Shown here piece by piece: positions 26,410 to 36,364 of a stretch of 64,000 nucleotides of DNA. Under the pieces are notes generated by a model that saw only the letters and a list, made by a program, of their open reading frames with translations, was not told the DNA's origin and made no database searches. Where the stretch lies: NCBI GenBank assembly GCA_016790695.1, contig JAEUOS010000027.1, positions 1-64,000 on the forward strand, read 5' to 3'. Source of the stretch: Burkholderiales bacterium (GTDB taxonomy: Bacteria; Pseudomonadota; Gammaproteobacteria; Burkholderiales; JAEUOS01). Each line of letters starts with the position of its first letter. Within the stretch, counting starts at the first letter, position 1. The position numbers and the translations under genes were made by a program.

Positions 26410-27704
26410 GGCGCCGACGACTTCCCGCCCGCGGCAAACAGCCAGCCGACCGCGACCAGCTGCACGGCGAACAGGATTCCCCAGGCCGCGTAGTAGCCCT
26501 GCGGCGCGTAGCCGGCGCCGGCGGCCGGCCACAGGCTGACCACCAGGCCGATGCCCCATTGCACGAAGAACGCGCAGGAGAACGACATCAGGTTGAGGGA
26601 GGTGTTGACGCGGCCGGTCAGCTCCGCCGGAAAGTGCTCGGCCAGTAGCGCATAGCCGAGCATGAGCGCGTTGGCGCCATAGGACAGCATACCCCACGCG
26701 AGATGCGGCAGAAACGCCGGCGCCGCCATCAGCCATGCCTGGGCAACCAGCGCGAGCGCCAGGAACGCCTTGACCGTGACGACATGCGGCACGCCGCGCG
26801 CCTTGAGCGTGTCGCCCAGCCAGCCGGCGGTGAGAAAGGCCGCGGTCATGCCGAGGTTGAACGCCACCAGCACATTGGCGACCGCGAGCGGGTCGGCAAT
26901 GCCGGCCACGTCGCGCATCCAGAGGGCCGCCCACAGGCTCTGAAACGCCAGCATGGTGCCCAGGGTGAACATCAGGGGCACGCAGATGCGCCAGAACCGC
27001 ATGTCGGCATAGATCGACACGACCCCGGCGAGCAGCCGGGCCAGGCTTTGCCCGGCCGCCGCCGGCTGCCGGGCCCGGCGCGCCACGCCGAGGTTTGCGC
27101 AGGCGAACGCGCAGGAGGTCGCCGCCAGCAGGAAGAAAACCATGCGCCAGCCGTGCGCGTCGATCAGCCATTGGGTCGGCGTGCTTGCCAGGATCGCCCC
27201 GAGGCCGCCGGCGGTCATGACCAGGCCGATGTAGGTCGCCGCACGGCCGCCGGGCGCCCACGCATGCACGGCGGACATCGCCGACATCAGTGCCGCGCCG
27301 GCGCCGGCGCCGATCAGGCAGCGACCGAGGATCAGCATGGCTTCGCTGTCGGCGCAGCCGAAGATGGTCGCCCCGGCGGCGGCGCAGGTGAGCATGACCG
27401 CGTTGACCAGGGCGGGGCCCCATCGATCCAGGGCGATCCCGAGCGGGATCTGCGCCGCGGAGAACGCGAGGAAATAGGCGCTGGTCAGAAAGCCGAGGTC
27501 GCCCGGCCCGAGACCGAATTCGGCCGCCAGCACCGGACCTGCCACCGCATTGACGTTGCGGAAGAAGTACGAGCCGCCGTAGCCCAGCGCGAACGGCAGG
27601 AGCATCCAGAACAGCGACAGGCGGCGGCCATCCGCCGCGGCGCCAGCCGTCACAACCGCCGCCCGCGGCGCGGCGCGACGCGCCGTGCCCGGCCGCACCG
27701 GCAT
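26406..27704 (-). CDS. MFS transporter
   Basis: A 432-residue protein with 12 predicted helices after a basic, Ala-rich N-terminus (about 28 residues). The loop 2-3 motif A appears as GIALDRWGPALVNAVML, and FRNVNAVAGPVLAAEFGLGP is typical of the sugar-phosphate/anion-cation symporter type MFS groups. Central and C-terminal halves are clear, with a long middle loop near VARRARQPAAAGQSL. The substrate cannot be told. It interrupts the usual lolB-ispE pair and overlaps ispE by 4 nt. The start could be internal, for example near the first helix, because the N-terminus is not conserved-looking. Confidence 0.88.
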   Translation of the reverse strand: MPVRPGTARRAAPRAAVVTAGAAADGRRLSLFWMLLPFALGYGGSYFFRNVNAVAGPVLAAEFGLGPGDLGFLTSAYFLAFSAAQIPLGIALDRWGPALVNAVMLTCAAAGATIFGCADSEAMLILGRCLIGAGAGAALMSAMSAVHAWAPGGRAATYIGLVMTAGGLGAILASTPTQWLIDAHGWRMVFFLLAATSCAFACANLGVARRARQPAAAGQSLARLLAGVVSIYADMRFWRICVPLMFTLGTMLAFQSLWAALWMRDVAGIADPLAVANVLVAFNLGMTAAFLTAGWLGDTLKARGVPHVVTVKAFLALALVAQAWLMAAPAFLPHLAWGMLSYGANALMLGYALLAEHFPAELTGRVNTSLNLMSFSCAFFVQWGIGLVVSLWPAAGAGYAPQGYYAAWGILFAVQLVAVGWLFAAGGKSSAP

Positions 27705-27728
27705 CCCGGCCGCCGGCAGTCTCGCCGG

Positions 27729-28307
27729 CTACTTCCAGGCATCGATCACCAGGCGGATTTCGAGCGGCCGGTCGCCGCCCGCGTAGGACAGGACGAGCCG
27801 GCGCGGCAGGGTGGCATCGGCGTCGTAGGAAAAGGCGATCTGCCAGCCGGCCTCCGACAGCGCGACCAGACGCCCGCGGGCGTCGCGCTGACCGGGCGCC
27901 GTCGAACGCGCGCGCACCCAGTCGGTCAGGCCCGTGAGCGGCAGGCGCCAGCCCAGCTGTCGCTCGGTCAGTGACTCGGCATCGGCCGCGCGGTGGCGCT
28001 GCTGCTGCGCATCGATCAGGACCACCTCGCCCGGGCTGCGCACGATCTGGGCGATCTGGTTGCCCAGCGGCGAGGCCAGGCCGATCTCGTCGCGGCCGCG
28101 GGCATGGACCCAGGCCAGGCGGCCCGCCAGGCTCTCGTCGCCGTAGCGCACCGATACGCGCCCTTCGATCTCGAACGCGTCGACACCGACGTTGCCCGGA
28201 ACCCCGGCGCCCGTGACCGCGCACCCGGAAAGCGCGAGCGCCGCGGCCGTGGCGAGCGCCAGGACCGCACCGCGCCGGCCGCGATCGCGCGGACTGCCGC
28301 GACTCAA
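27729..28307 (-). CDS. lolB: Outer-membrane lipoprotein insertion receptor LolB
   Basis: A 192-residue lipoprotein that takes lipoproteins from LolA and inserts them in the outer membrane. From a TTG that overlaps the TPR gene's stop (TTGA) the signal peptide is SRGSPRDRGRRGAVLALATA, ending at the lipobox LSGC with Cys29. FEIEGRVSVRYGDESLAGRL and LASPLGNQIAQIV are LolB features, and the C-terminal PLEIRLVIDAWK is typical. There is no ATG or GTG in frame between the previous stop and the lipobox, which is why TTG was chosen. Confidence 0.94.
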   Translation of the reverse strand: MSRGSPRDRGRRGAVLALATAAALALSGCAVTGAGVPGNVGVDAFEIEGRVSVRYGDESLAGRLAWVHARGRDEIGLASPLGNQIAQIVRSPGEVVLIDAQQQRHRAADAESLTERQLGWRLPLTGLTDWVRARSTAPGQRDARGRLVALSEAGWQIAFSYDADATLPRRLVLSYAGGDRPLEIRLVIDAWK

Positions 28308-30079
28308 GGCTTCAACCGCCGGATCGTCGCCCGCAGCGTTTCGTTGTCCGGGGACCGGGCCAGCGCCTCGTTCCAGATCCGCTCGGCGTCGGCCACCCGG
28401 CCGAGCTTCCACAGCACCTCGCCCAGGTGCGCCCCGATCTCGGCGTCGGGCATCAGGCCGTAGGCGCGGGTGAGCAGCTCCAGCGCGCGCGGCAGGTCGC
28501 CCAGGCGATACAGGACCCAGCCCATGCTGTCGATGATCATCGCATCGTCCGGCGCGATCTTGAGCGCCTTCTCGATCAGCTCGCGGGCCTCGGCCAGACG
28601 CTCGTTGCGGTCGGCAAGCGAATAGCCGAGCGCGTTGTAGGCATGCGCATGGTCGGGCTTGAGCTGGATCACCTTCTTCAGGTTCGCCTCCAGCAGATCC
28701 ATGCGCGAGACCTTCTCGGCCGCCATCGCGAAGTCGTACAGCAGGTCGACATGGTTGGGCAGCCGCTCGAGCCCCTTTTCGAGCACCTCGAAGGCCTCGC
28801 GGTTCTGGTTGGCCTCGCGCAGCAGCTGCGCTTCGGCCATGATGATCTGCACGCGCTGCTCGTTGTTGACCGGGACCAGACCCTGCAGGTGCGCACGCCC
28901 CTCGGCGATCCTGCCCTGCCGCGCATAGGTCCGGGCGATCCGGCTTTGCGCCGCCATGAACTGGTTGCCGACATCGATCTTCCGGTAGCGCTCGCGCGCG
29001 AGGTCGTACTGGCGCTGTTCCTCCGCGACCTGACCCAGATAGAGCTGCACCAGGTTCGGATCGCGCGGATTCTGGCCGAGCAGGCGGGTCAGGGACGACT
29101 CGGCGCTCGCGTAGTCCTTGGCGTCCAGCGCAAGCAGCCCGAGCGCGTAGAGGACGTCGGGATTGTTCGGGAACTGCTTTTCGATGCGCTGGAACTCGGT
29201 GCGCGCCTCGGCGTACTTCTTCTCGGAGACGAGGGAGCGCGCGAACGCCATGCGCGCCTCCGACGACGACGGATTGACCGCCAGATAGGCACGCAACTCC
29301 TCGGTCGCCTCTGCCGTCGAGCGCTTGGCGAGCAGCTGGGCAGCCAGCAGGGCCGGAAACTCCCACTCGGGCTTCAGCTTGGCGGCGCGACGGGCCTCGC
29401 GGATCGCGAGATCGTCCTCCCCCGCATTGGCGGCCGCCTGTGCGACCGCCCCGTGCGCCTCCGCGACATCCGGGTGCCGCGCAGCCAGCCGCTGGACGAT
29501 CGACAGCGTCGCCTTGCGGTCGCTCGAGCGCGCCAGCAGCCGGTTGAACTGGATGAACGCCTCGGCGACGTTGGTCCCCTCGGCAGCGAGCAGCCGCTCG
29601 AGGTGCGGGTAGGCCTCCTCCCCGAGCCCGGCGGCGACCAGGAGGCCGGCGATGGCCTGGCGCGCATCGAGGTTGTCGGGATCGGCCGCGACCCACAGGC
29701 GGGCGGCTTCGAGCGCCTTCTCGTTGTTGCGCTCGTAGAACGCGATCTCGACCGCGCGCTGCGCGATGCGCGGGTCCCGCGTGCGCTGGGCAAGCTCGAG
29801 GTACTTCCCGAGGGCGAGCGATGCCGCGCCGCGTTGGCCGGCGATCTCCGCGGCCAGCAGTTCGTAGAGGAGACCCGGCGTGAGCTCGACTTCCGGCAGT
29901 CTCCCCGGGGGCGTCACGCTGCGCGGCGCACGCCTGAGGACGCGCGGCGCCGGCGCGGGCGACGGCGCCTGCGCGGTGACCGCCTCCGGCCGGTCCGGGC
30001 CCGCAGCCGCGGGCGCTGCGCCGGTCAGCAGGCTCGCAGCGAGCGCGCATGCCGGCAGGGCGCGAATCGCGGGCCGCAT
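28304..30079 (-). CDS. TPR-repeat periplasmic protein encoded before lolB
   Basis: A 591-residue protein with a signal peptide (MRPAIRALPACALAASLLTG, cleavage near AAAG) and at least ten TPR-like units. Clear examples are ALGYSLADRNERLAEARELI and MGWVLYRLGDLPRALELLTR. The C-terminus ends NETLRATIRRLKP. Such large TPR proteins always found beside lolB are thought to scaffold outer-membrane processes; the function is unknown. The start was set at 30079 because it begins the signal peptide and lies after a -10/-35 pair at 30100-30127; a start at 30127 would lie inside that promoter. Confidence 0.88.
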   Translation of the reverse strand: MRPAIRALPACALAASLLTGAAPAAAGPDRPEAVTAQAPSPAPAPRVLRRAPRSVTPPGRLPEVELTPGLLYELLAAEIAGQRGAASLALGKYLELAQRTRDPRIAQRAVEIAFYERNNEKALEAARLWVAADPDNLDARQAIAGLLVAAGLGEEAYPHLERLLAAEGTNVAEAFIQFNRLLARSSDRKATLSIVQRLAARHPDVAEAHGAVAQAAANAGEDDLAIREARRAAKLKPEWEFPALLAAQLLAKRSTAEATEELRAYLAVNPSSSEARMAFARSLVSEKKYAEARTEFQRIEKQFPNNPDVLYALGLLALDAKDYASAESSLTRLLGQNPRDPNLVQLYLGQVAEEQRQYDLARERYRKIDVGNQFMAAQSRIARTYARQGRIAEGRAHLQGLVPVNNEQRVQIIMAEAQLLREANQNREAFEVLEKGLERLPNHVDLLYDFAMAAEKVSRMDLLEANLKKVIQLKPDHAHAYNALGYSLADRNERLAEARELIEKALKIAPDDAMIIDSMGWVLYRLGDLPRALELLTRAYGLMPDAEIGAHLGEVLWKLGRVADAERIWNEALARSPDNETLRATIRRLKP

Positions 30080-30099
30080 GCGCGCGCCCGGATCGAGGC

Positions 30100-30127
30100 G
30101 GTATAGTGCCAGGGTCATCATTGTCAT
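30100..30127 (-). promoter_or_regulatory. Sigma-70-like promoter of the TPR-lolB operon
   Basis: On the minus strand ATGACA (30127-30122, 5/6 to TTGACA) is 16 nt from TATACC (30105-30100, 4/6 to TATAAT). Transcription would begin near 30093, giving a leader of about 14 nt before the ATG at 30079, with no SD. Confidence 0.55.
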
Positions 30128-30171
30128 ATTAGCAGCAGCGCGCCCGCCACGCAGCGGAGAACACACCGGAA

Positions 30172-31002
30172 ATGCCCGAACTTCCCGAGGTCGAGGTCAC
30201 CCGCCGGGGCATTGCGCCGGGCCTGGTCGGCCGGCGCATCGACGCGGTCGCGGTGCGCGAGCCGCGCCTGCGCTGGCCGATCCCCCCGGGCCTGGCGCGC
30301 ACCCTCACGGGTACCACCGTCCGCCGCGTCGACCGCCGCGGCAAGTATCTGCTGCTCGACTGCGCCGGCACCGGCCGCGCGGGATGGCTGATCCTGCACC
30401 TGGGCATGTCGGGATCGCTGCGCTTCGTCGCCCCCGGCACTCCGCCGGCGAAGCACGAGCACTTCGACCTGCAGGCCGGCGGGGCGGTGCTGCGGCTGAC
30501 CGACCCGCGCCGCTTCGGCGCCGTCCTGTGGCATCCGGCGGCCGACGGTCCGCCGTCGGATCATCCGCTGCTCGCCGGCCTCGGTGTCGAACCGTTCGCC
30601 CCCGAATTCAGCGCGCAGCGGCTGTTCGAGGCCACGCGCGGCCGCACCGCCTCGGTCAAGCAGACGCTGCTCGCCGGCGCGATCGTCGTCGGCGTCGGCA
30701 ACATCTATGCGAGCGAGTCGTTGTTCCGGGCACGCATTCACCCCGGCACGGCCGCCGGACGCGTCAGCCTGGCGCGCTACGCGCGCCTCGTGCCGGAGAT
30801 CCGCGCCGTGCTGGCCGAGGCGATCGACAAGGGCGGCAGCACGCTGCGCGACTTCCGCACCAGCGACGGTCCCGGGTACTTCCAGCTCGACTACCGCGTC
30901 TACGATCGCGCCGGGCTGCCCTGCCGCGTTTGCGGCACGCCGATCCGGCGCATCGTGCAGGGCCAGCGCTCGACCTTCTATTGCCCGCGCTGTCAGCGCT
31001 AG
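30172..31002 (+). CDS. mutM: Formamidopyrimidine-DNA glycosylase (Fpg)
   Basis: A 276-residue base-excision enzyme removing 8-oxoguanine and Fapy lesions; together with mutY in this window it forms the GO repair system. [13 protein letters not shown] gives the catalytic Pro2 and Glu3, RRGKYLLLD holds the conserved Lys, and the C-terminal zinc finger is CRVCGTP...FYCPRCQR. Length matches the family (269-276). It is divergent from the TPR gene with 92 bp between starts. Confidence 0.98.
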   Translation: MPELPEVEVTRRGIAPGLVGRRIDAVAVREPRLRWPIPPGLARTLTGTTVRRVDRRGKYLLLDCAGTGRAGWLILHLGMSGSLRFVAPGTPPAKHEHFDLQAGGAVLRLTDPRRFGAVLWHPAADGPPSDHPLLAGLGVEPFAPEFSAQRLFEATRGRTASVKQTLLAGAIVVGVGNIYASESLFRARIHPGTAAGRVSLARYARLVPEIRAVLAEAIDKGGSTLRDFRTSDGPGYFQLDYRVYDRAGLPCRVCGTPIRRIVQGQRSTFYCPRCQR

Positions 31003-31092
31003 GCGGGCGCGCGTGCCATAATTTCCTCTCCCGGCGGCGCCTCCCCGCGCGCCGCCCGCCCGGCCGGCGAAGGGGCGCCCCGCCACGCGACC

Positions 31093-33075
31093 ATGAACAG
31101 CGTCAACCTCGTCGAACGCTTTCAGCTCTACAGCTCCTGGCGCTTCGCGCTCGGTCAGGCGATCACGCGCTTCCGCGACTGGATGGCAGGCAACGGCATC
31201 GCCGACGTCCAGGGCATCACCCGCATCCAGCGCCTGCTCGACCGCCTGGCCGAGGACAAGCTCTCGATCGCGTTCGTCGCCGAGTTCTCGCGCGGCAAGT
31301 CGGAACTGATCAATGCGATCTTCTTCGCCGACTACGGTCGGCGCATCCTGCCGTCGTCGGCCGGGCGCACCACCATGTGCCCGACCGAGCTCCTGTACTA
31401 CGACGGCGAGCCCGCGGAACTGCGCCTGCTGCCGATCGAGACCCGGTCGGATGCACGCAGCGTGGCCGAATTCCGCCTCTATCCGGACGCGTGGACCGTC
31501 CTGCGGCTCGACACCTCGTCCGGCGACGCGATGCTCGAGGCACTGCGCCAGGTCAGCCAGGTCAAGCGGGTCCGGGTGTCGGTCGCGCACCAGCTCGGCC
31601 TGTTCGACGAGAAGGACCCCGACGCCCGCGCGATGGTGGCCGCCGACGGTACCGTCGAGATTCCCGCGTGGCGCCATGCCGTGATCAACTTCCCCCATCC
31701 CCTGCTCGCGCAGGGGCTGGTGATTCTCGACACGCCCGGCCTGAACGCGATCGGCAGCGAGCCGGAACTGACGCTGAACCTGATTCCGAACGCCCACGCG
31801 GTGCTGTTCATCCTGGCTGCCGACACCGGCGTCACCAAGTCGGACATCCAGGTCTGGCGCGAGCACATCGGCGGCACCGCGCCGGGCGCGCCGGCACGCG
31901 GGCGCCTGGCGGTGCTCAACAAGATCGACAGCATGTGGGACGAGTTGAAGTCCGCGGCCGAGGTCGAGGCCGAGATCGCCAGGCAGCGCAGCCAGGTCGC
32001 CCACACGCTCGGCCTGCCCGAGGCCAACGTGTTCCCGATCTCGGCGCAGAAGGGCCTGTTCGCCAAGGTCAGCGGCGACGCCGCGCTGCTCGAGAAAAGC
32101 CGCCTGCCGGCGCTCGAGCGCGCGCTGTCGGAGGACCTCATTCCCGGCAAGCAGGAGATCGTCCGCGAATTCATCGCCGAGGAGATCCGCAACATCATCG
32201 GCGCGGCGCAGGCCCTCCTGGCAACGCGGCTGACCAACCTCAAGGAGCAGCGCGGCGAACTCGACGCCGTGCGCGACAAGAACCAGGACACGATGCACGG
32301 CATGCTCGAGCGCGTGCGCGCCGAGAAGGAACGCTTCGAGCGCAGCCTGATGCAGTTCTCGGCGATCCGCAGCGTGCTCGCGCGCAGCACCAACACCCTG
32401 TTCGGGCATCTCGGGATGGAGGCCTACACCGCGGAGGTGGCGCGGACGCACCAGGCCATCGGCGCGGCCAGCTTCTCGGCCGGCATGCTCGAGGCGATGC
32501 GCGGCTTCTTCCGCCGCAACCGCGAGCTGCTGCAGACCTCCGACCGCATCGTCGCCGAGATCACCGACATGATGGCGGCGATGTATCAGCGCTTCTCGGA
32601 GGACTTCCGGCTCCAGCTGTCGATGCCGCGGGCGTTCTCGATGGCGCGCTACCTCAAGGAGCTCGATCGCGTCGAGGACAGCTTCAACCGCCGCTTCGGC
32701 ACCCTGTCGATGATCACGCACTACGAGCGCACGCTGACGCGGCGCTTCTTCGAGGTCGTCGCCACCCGCATCCAGACCGCGTTCGAGATCGCCAACCGCG
32801 ACACCGAGGGCTGGCTCAAGGCGGTGATGAACCCGCTCGAGGGGCAGATCAAGGAACGCCAGCAGACGCTGAAGCGGCGCCTCGAATCCCTCAAGCGCGT
32901 GCACCAGGCCGCCGACACCCTCGAGGAACGGCTCGAGGAGTTCGCCGAGTCCGAGCGGACGCTGACGACGCAGGTGGTGGCGCTGGACAACCTGCGCCAG
33001 GAGATCGAGGCGATGCTCGCGCAGGACATGCTGCTGCCGCGCGAGGAACGCGCCGGCTTCGACGTCTCGCTGTAG
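31093..33075 (+). CDS. Dynamin-like GTPase
   Basis: A 660-residue large GTPase. The G1 motif is AEFSRGKS (63-70), where Ala replaces the first Gly of the canonical GxxxxGKS and the bacterial dynamin form GEFSSGKS. G2 threonine is in GRTTMCPTEL, G3 is DTPGLN (213-218), G4 is NKID (276-279). Residues about 370-660 are helical with coiled-coil stretches (for example TLEERLEEFAESERTL), typical of the dynamin stalk. No membrane helix is evident, so membrane binding would be by a paddle. Bacterial dynamins are linked to membrane repair and phage defence; which applies here is unknown. It follows mutM by 90 bp, with CATAAT at 31017-31022 as a possible -10. Confidence 0.88.
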   Translation: MNSVNLVERFQLYSSWRFALGQAITRFRDWMAGNGIADVQGITRIQRLLDRLAEDKLSIAFVAEFSRGKSELINAIFFADYGRRILPSSAGRTTMCPTELLYYDGEPAELRLLPIETRSDARSVAEFRLYPDAWTVLRLDTSSGDAMLEALRQVSQVKRVRVSVAHQLGLFDEKDPDARAMVAADGTVEIPAWRHAVINFPHPLLAQGLVILDTPGLNAIGSEPELTLNLIPNAHAVLFILAADTGVTKSDIQVWREHIGGTAPGAPARGRLAVLNKIDSMWDELKSAAEVEAEIARQRSQVAHTLGLPEANVFPISAQKGLFAKVSGDAALLEKSRLPALERALSEDLIPGKQEIVREFIAEEIRNIIGAAQALLATRLTNLKEQRGELDAVRDKNQDTMHGMLERVRAEKERFERSLMQFSAIRSVLARSTNTLFGHLGMEAYTAEVARTHQAIGAASFSAGMLEAMRGFFRRNRELLQTSDRIVAEITDMMAAMYQRFSEDFRLQLSMPRAFSMARYLKELDRVEDSFNRRFGTLSMITHYERTLTRRFFEVVATRIQTAFEIANRDTEGWLKAVMNPLEGQIKERQQTLKRRLESLKRVHQAADTLEERLEEFAESERTLTTQVVALDNLRQEIEAMLAQDMLLPREERAGFDVSL

Positions 33076-33088
33076 GCAGCGCGCCGGG

Positions 33089-33900
<812 letters not shown>

Positions 33901-33908
<8 letters not shown>

Positions 33909-34515
33909 CGCCTTCCCTCGTTCTTCTGAAGAGCCCGTAGTGCACGGCGCCCGCCCTGCCGGCCTTCCATTCGGTCCAACCGACCGGCGGCACGAACGCC
34001 CGCTCCGCTTCGACATAGACGCTGCCGTCGGTGGCCACCAGCGGCGCCAGCGCCGGCCAGACCCGCTCCACCCAGCCCATGCCGAAAGGCGGATCCAGAA
34101 AGACGATGTCGAACGACGACTCACCTCCCGCCTTGCGCAAAAATTGTAGCGCATCGCCCGCAACGAGCCGTGCGCGCTGCCCGGCAGCGAACGCCTGCGC
34201 CGCCGCTTCCAGCGCCCGGCACGCCGCGGGCTGGTTCTCGACCATCGTCACCTCGCGCGCGTTGCGCGACAGCGCCTCGAACGCGAGGGCGCCGCTGCCG
34301 CAGAACAGGTCGAGGCAGCGGCGCCCGGTGAGATCCTGGCCGAGCCAGTTGAACAATGTCTCGCGGACGCGGTCCGGCGTCGGCCGCAGGCCCGCGATCG
34401 GCGGGAACCGGAGCAGGCGGCGCCGCCACTGCCCGCCGATGATGCGTACCTGACCCGCGCGCGCACCGGCATCGCGCGCTGCGCGCGGCGCGCCGGCCGG
34501 CTGCTGTCTCCTCAT
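33901..34515 (-). CDS. rsmD: 16S rRNA (guanine(966)-N(2))-methyltransferase RsmD
   Basis: A 204-residue methyltransferase that modifies G966 of 16S r[15 protein letters not shown] is a signature, [18 protein letters not shown] is the SAM loop, and FLDPPF is the catalytic DPPF motif. The N-terminus (residues 1-22, [20 protein letters not shown]) is Ala/Arg-rich and may be partly non-coding; the domain itself starts at [12 protein letters not shown]. It overlaps coaD by 8 nt. Upstream on this strand is a serine protease gene rather than the usual M16 protease. Confidence 0.96.
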
Positions 34516-34540
34516 GCGCCGATCTTACCGCGCGCGGGAT

Positions 34541-35293
34541 TCAGAGCCGCATCAACTCCTGCACCGCGGCGACGTCGTGGCCGCGCAGATAGCGCCCATG
34601 CAGATAGGAGGACTGCACCGCGACCAGCCGCAGCATCGTCGCCGCGCTGCGCCGATGGATCGCCCAGATGCCCGCGCCGCTCATGCCCGGCAGCTCCGGC
34701 GTATGGATCGGCGTGCCGTCGGCACGGTTGGCCACGCGCCCGTAGACGTACAGGTGCTCGCCCGCGTCGCCCTCCTCGGCATGGCGGCGGGTGAACAGCG
34801 TGAGCCGCCGCGCTGCGAGCCAGCCACGCTCGAACCGCGCCAGCGCGGCCGGATAGCCCGACACCAGCGCGCCGGACCGCGGCGGCGCATGCCGGCGCCG
34901 GCGTCGCAGCGCATGCGGCGGCATCAGCGCCGGCCGGCGTCCGCGCAGGATCTGCGCCGCTCCCGGCACCGCGCCGATGTCCAGGAGCGCGATGTCGGCG
35001 CGGCCGCTGCGCGCGACCCGGGCGCCGGCAAGCGGTATCAGGTCGTGCCCGGTCGCCGCCGGGACCAGCAGGTTGCCCAGGCGCACGCCGCCATCGATCA
35101 CGTGCGCCGCGGTCAGGAGCAGCGCGCGCCGGCCCGCAGCCAGCAGCGTCGCCGTGCCCAGCACGGCTGCGCGCTGGTAGTCGTGCACGACGAGCGGCAG
35201 CGTGCACGCGGCGGCCGCCGCGACGGCGGCCGCCTCGGGCAGGTCGCCGTCGAGGCAGACCCGCACCTCGTCCAGCGCATCCCAGCGCAGCAC
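34541..35293 (-). CDS. Trypsin-like (S1-fold) serine peptidase, cytoplasmic
   Basis: A 250-residue protein starting at GTG. The three catalytic motifs of the chymotrypsin fold are present: TAAHV with His64, ADIALLDI with Asp100, and PGMSGAGIWA with Ser205 in a G-x-S-G-x-G context; GTATLLAAGRRALLL before the His matches the first beta-barrel. There is no signal peptide or membrane helix, unlike nearly all DegP/S1 proteins, so it probably acts in the cytoplasm. It begins 10 nt after the AAA+ ATPase stop, so the two are almost surely co-translated. The family has no name I can give; substrates are unknown. The C-terminal third is Arg-rich. Confidence 0.8.
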   Translation of the reverse strand: MLRWDALDEVRVCLDGDLPEAAAVAAAAACTLPLVVHDYQRAAVLGTATLLAAGRRALLLTAAHVIDGGVRLGNLLVPAATGHDLIPLAGARVARSGRADIALLDIGAVPGAAQILRGRRPALMPPHALRRRRRHAPPRSGALVSGYPAALARFERGWLAARRLTLFTRRHAEEGDAGEHLYVYGRVANRADGTPIHTPELPGMSGAGIWAIHRRSAATMLRLVAVQSSYLHGRYLRGHDVAAVQELMRL

Positions 35294-35303
35294 GGTGCCG
35301 TGC

Positions 35304-36305
35304 CTAGAAGCCGATGCGCGCCTTCCTGACCCCGCGGCGCGCGTCGATGTCGTCGGCGACCAGCTCGTCGCGGCCCGCCAGGCTGGCGTTGCCGAACGCC
35401 TTGTTGATCAGGCGCCGCATCTCGCGCGGCGAGACCTCGCACAGGCGGTCGAGCACCGCCGCCGACGGCGCCTCGGGAAAGCGCGTGCCCCAGTCGTGAT
35501 CGCCGCGGATCTCGCGATAGATCGCTCCGGCGATGCGCCGCGACTGCTCGGCATCGGGCGTGTCGATCTCGTAGACGTTCATGCGGTTGAGGATCGGCTC
35601 GGGGATCGCGCGCGCCTCGTTGGCCGTGGCGATCCAGACGACGTCGGAGGCATCGATCGGCACCTCGACGAACTCGTCGATGAATTCAGCCGCCGTGTCG
35701 TGCTCGAGCAGGCTGTAGAGCGCGCCGAGCGGGTCGTAGGCGCCGTCGGCCGCGGACTTGTCGATCTCGTCGACCAGCATCACCGGATTGGCGTACTCGC
35801 CGCGCAGGAAGGTCTCGAACACCTTGCCCGGCTTGGCGTTCTTCCATTGCGAGGAGGCGCCCCCGATGATCCAGCCCGCGGTCAGCGAACTCATCGAGAT
35901 GAAGCCGAACCCGGTCCCGAGCAGGCGCGACACCCGCCGCGCGAAGTGGGTCTTGCCGATGCCGGGATCGCCGAGCAGAAGCATCGGCGCGATCTCCAGG
36001 TTATCGCGGCTGGCCACGCACAGCGACAGCTGGCGCTTGATGTCGTCGAGCACGTCGGCGAAATTGGGCAGGTCGCTGTAGAGCTCGTCCATCGCCGGCA
36101 GCGAGGACGGCTTGACGGAGAAGCGGTTGCCGCCGGCCTTGAGCATCTTTTCATAGGTGTCGCGCAGCGCGTCGTTCTGGCCCGGCTTGACCTCGGCCAT
36201 CGCTTCCTCGACATCCGCGCAGTCGTAGACGCGCTTGAAGCCGGCGATCGGGATGGAAAAGCCGTTTCCGGTGGCAAAGGGAACGGGCAGGGCGGCGGCG
36301 GTCAT
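35304..36305 (-). CDS. Lon-like AAA+ ATPase without a protease domain
   Basis: A 333-residue AAA+ protein. Walker A is GDPGIGKTH (112-120), Walker B VMLVDEID (175-182), sensor-1 ATANEARAIPEPILNRM, and a sensor-2 Arg in SPREMRRLINKA. The order AAA, DPLGALYSLLEHD and FVEVPIDASDVVWIATANE closely matches the AAA module of Lon (where Lon has DPxSALLEVLDPEQN and SKVLFIATAN), but there is no LON-N domain and no Ser-Lys protease domain. The N-terminal 100 residues are a different helical domain. The strong SD AAGGAGAG sets the ATG at 36305. It is translated with a trypsin-fold protease just downstream. Confidence 0.87.
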   Translation of the reverse strand: MTAAALPVPFATGNGFSIPIAGFKRVYDCADVEEAMAEVKPGQNDALRDTYEKMLKAGGNRFSVKPSSLPAMDELYSDLPNFADVLDDIKRQLSLCVASRDNLEIAPMLLLGDPGIGKTHFARRVSRLLGTGFGFISMSSLTAGWIIGGASSQWKNAKPGKVFETFLRGEYANPVMLVDEIDKSAADGAYDPLGALYSLLEHDTAAEFIDEFVEVPIDASDVVWIATANEARAIPEPILNRMNVYEIDTPDAEQSRRIAGAIYREIRGDHDWGTRFPEAPSAAVLDRLCEVSPREMRRLINKAFGNASLAGRDELVADDIDARRGVRKARIGF

Positions 36306-36364
36306 GTTCTCTCCTTGATGAAAAGACAATCACACAGTCATGCTAGCAACGTCCGTGCTCGGTT

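Noticed and set aside
25534-28224. An 896-codon frame on the minus strand that runs through MFS and into ispE
   Set aside because: Only its last 291 codons match a family (ispE). The upstream part is an out-of-frame shadow of the MFS gene.
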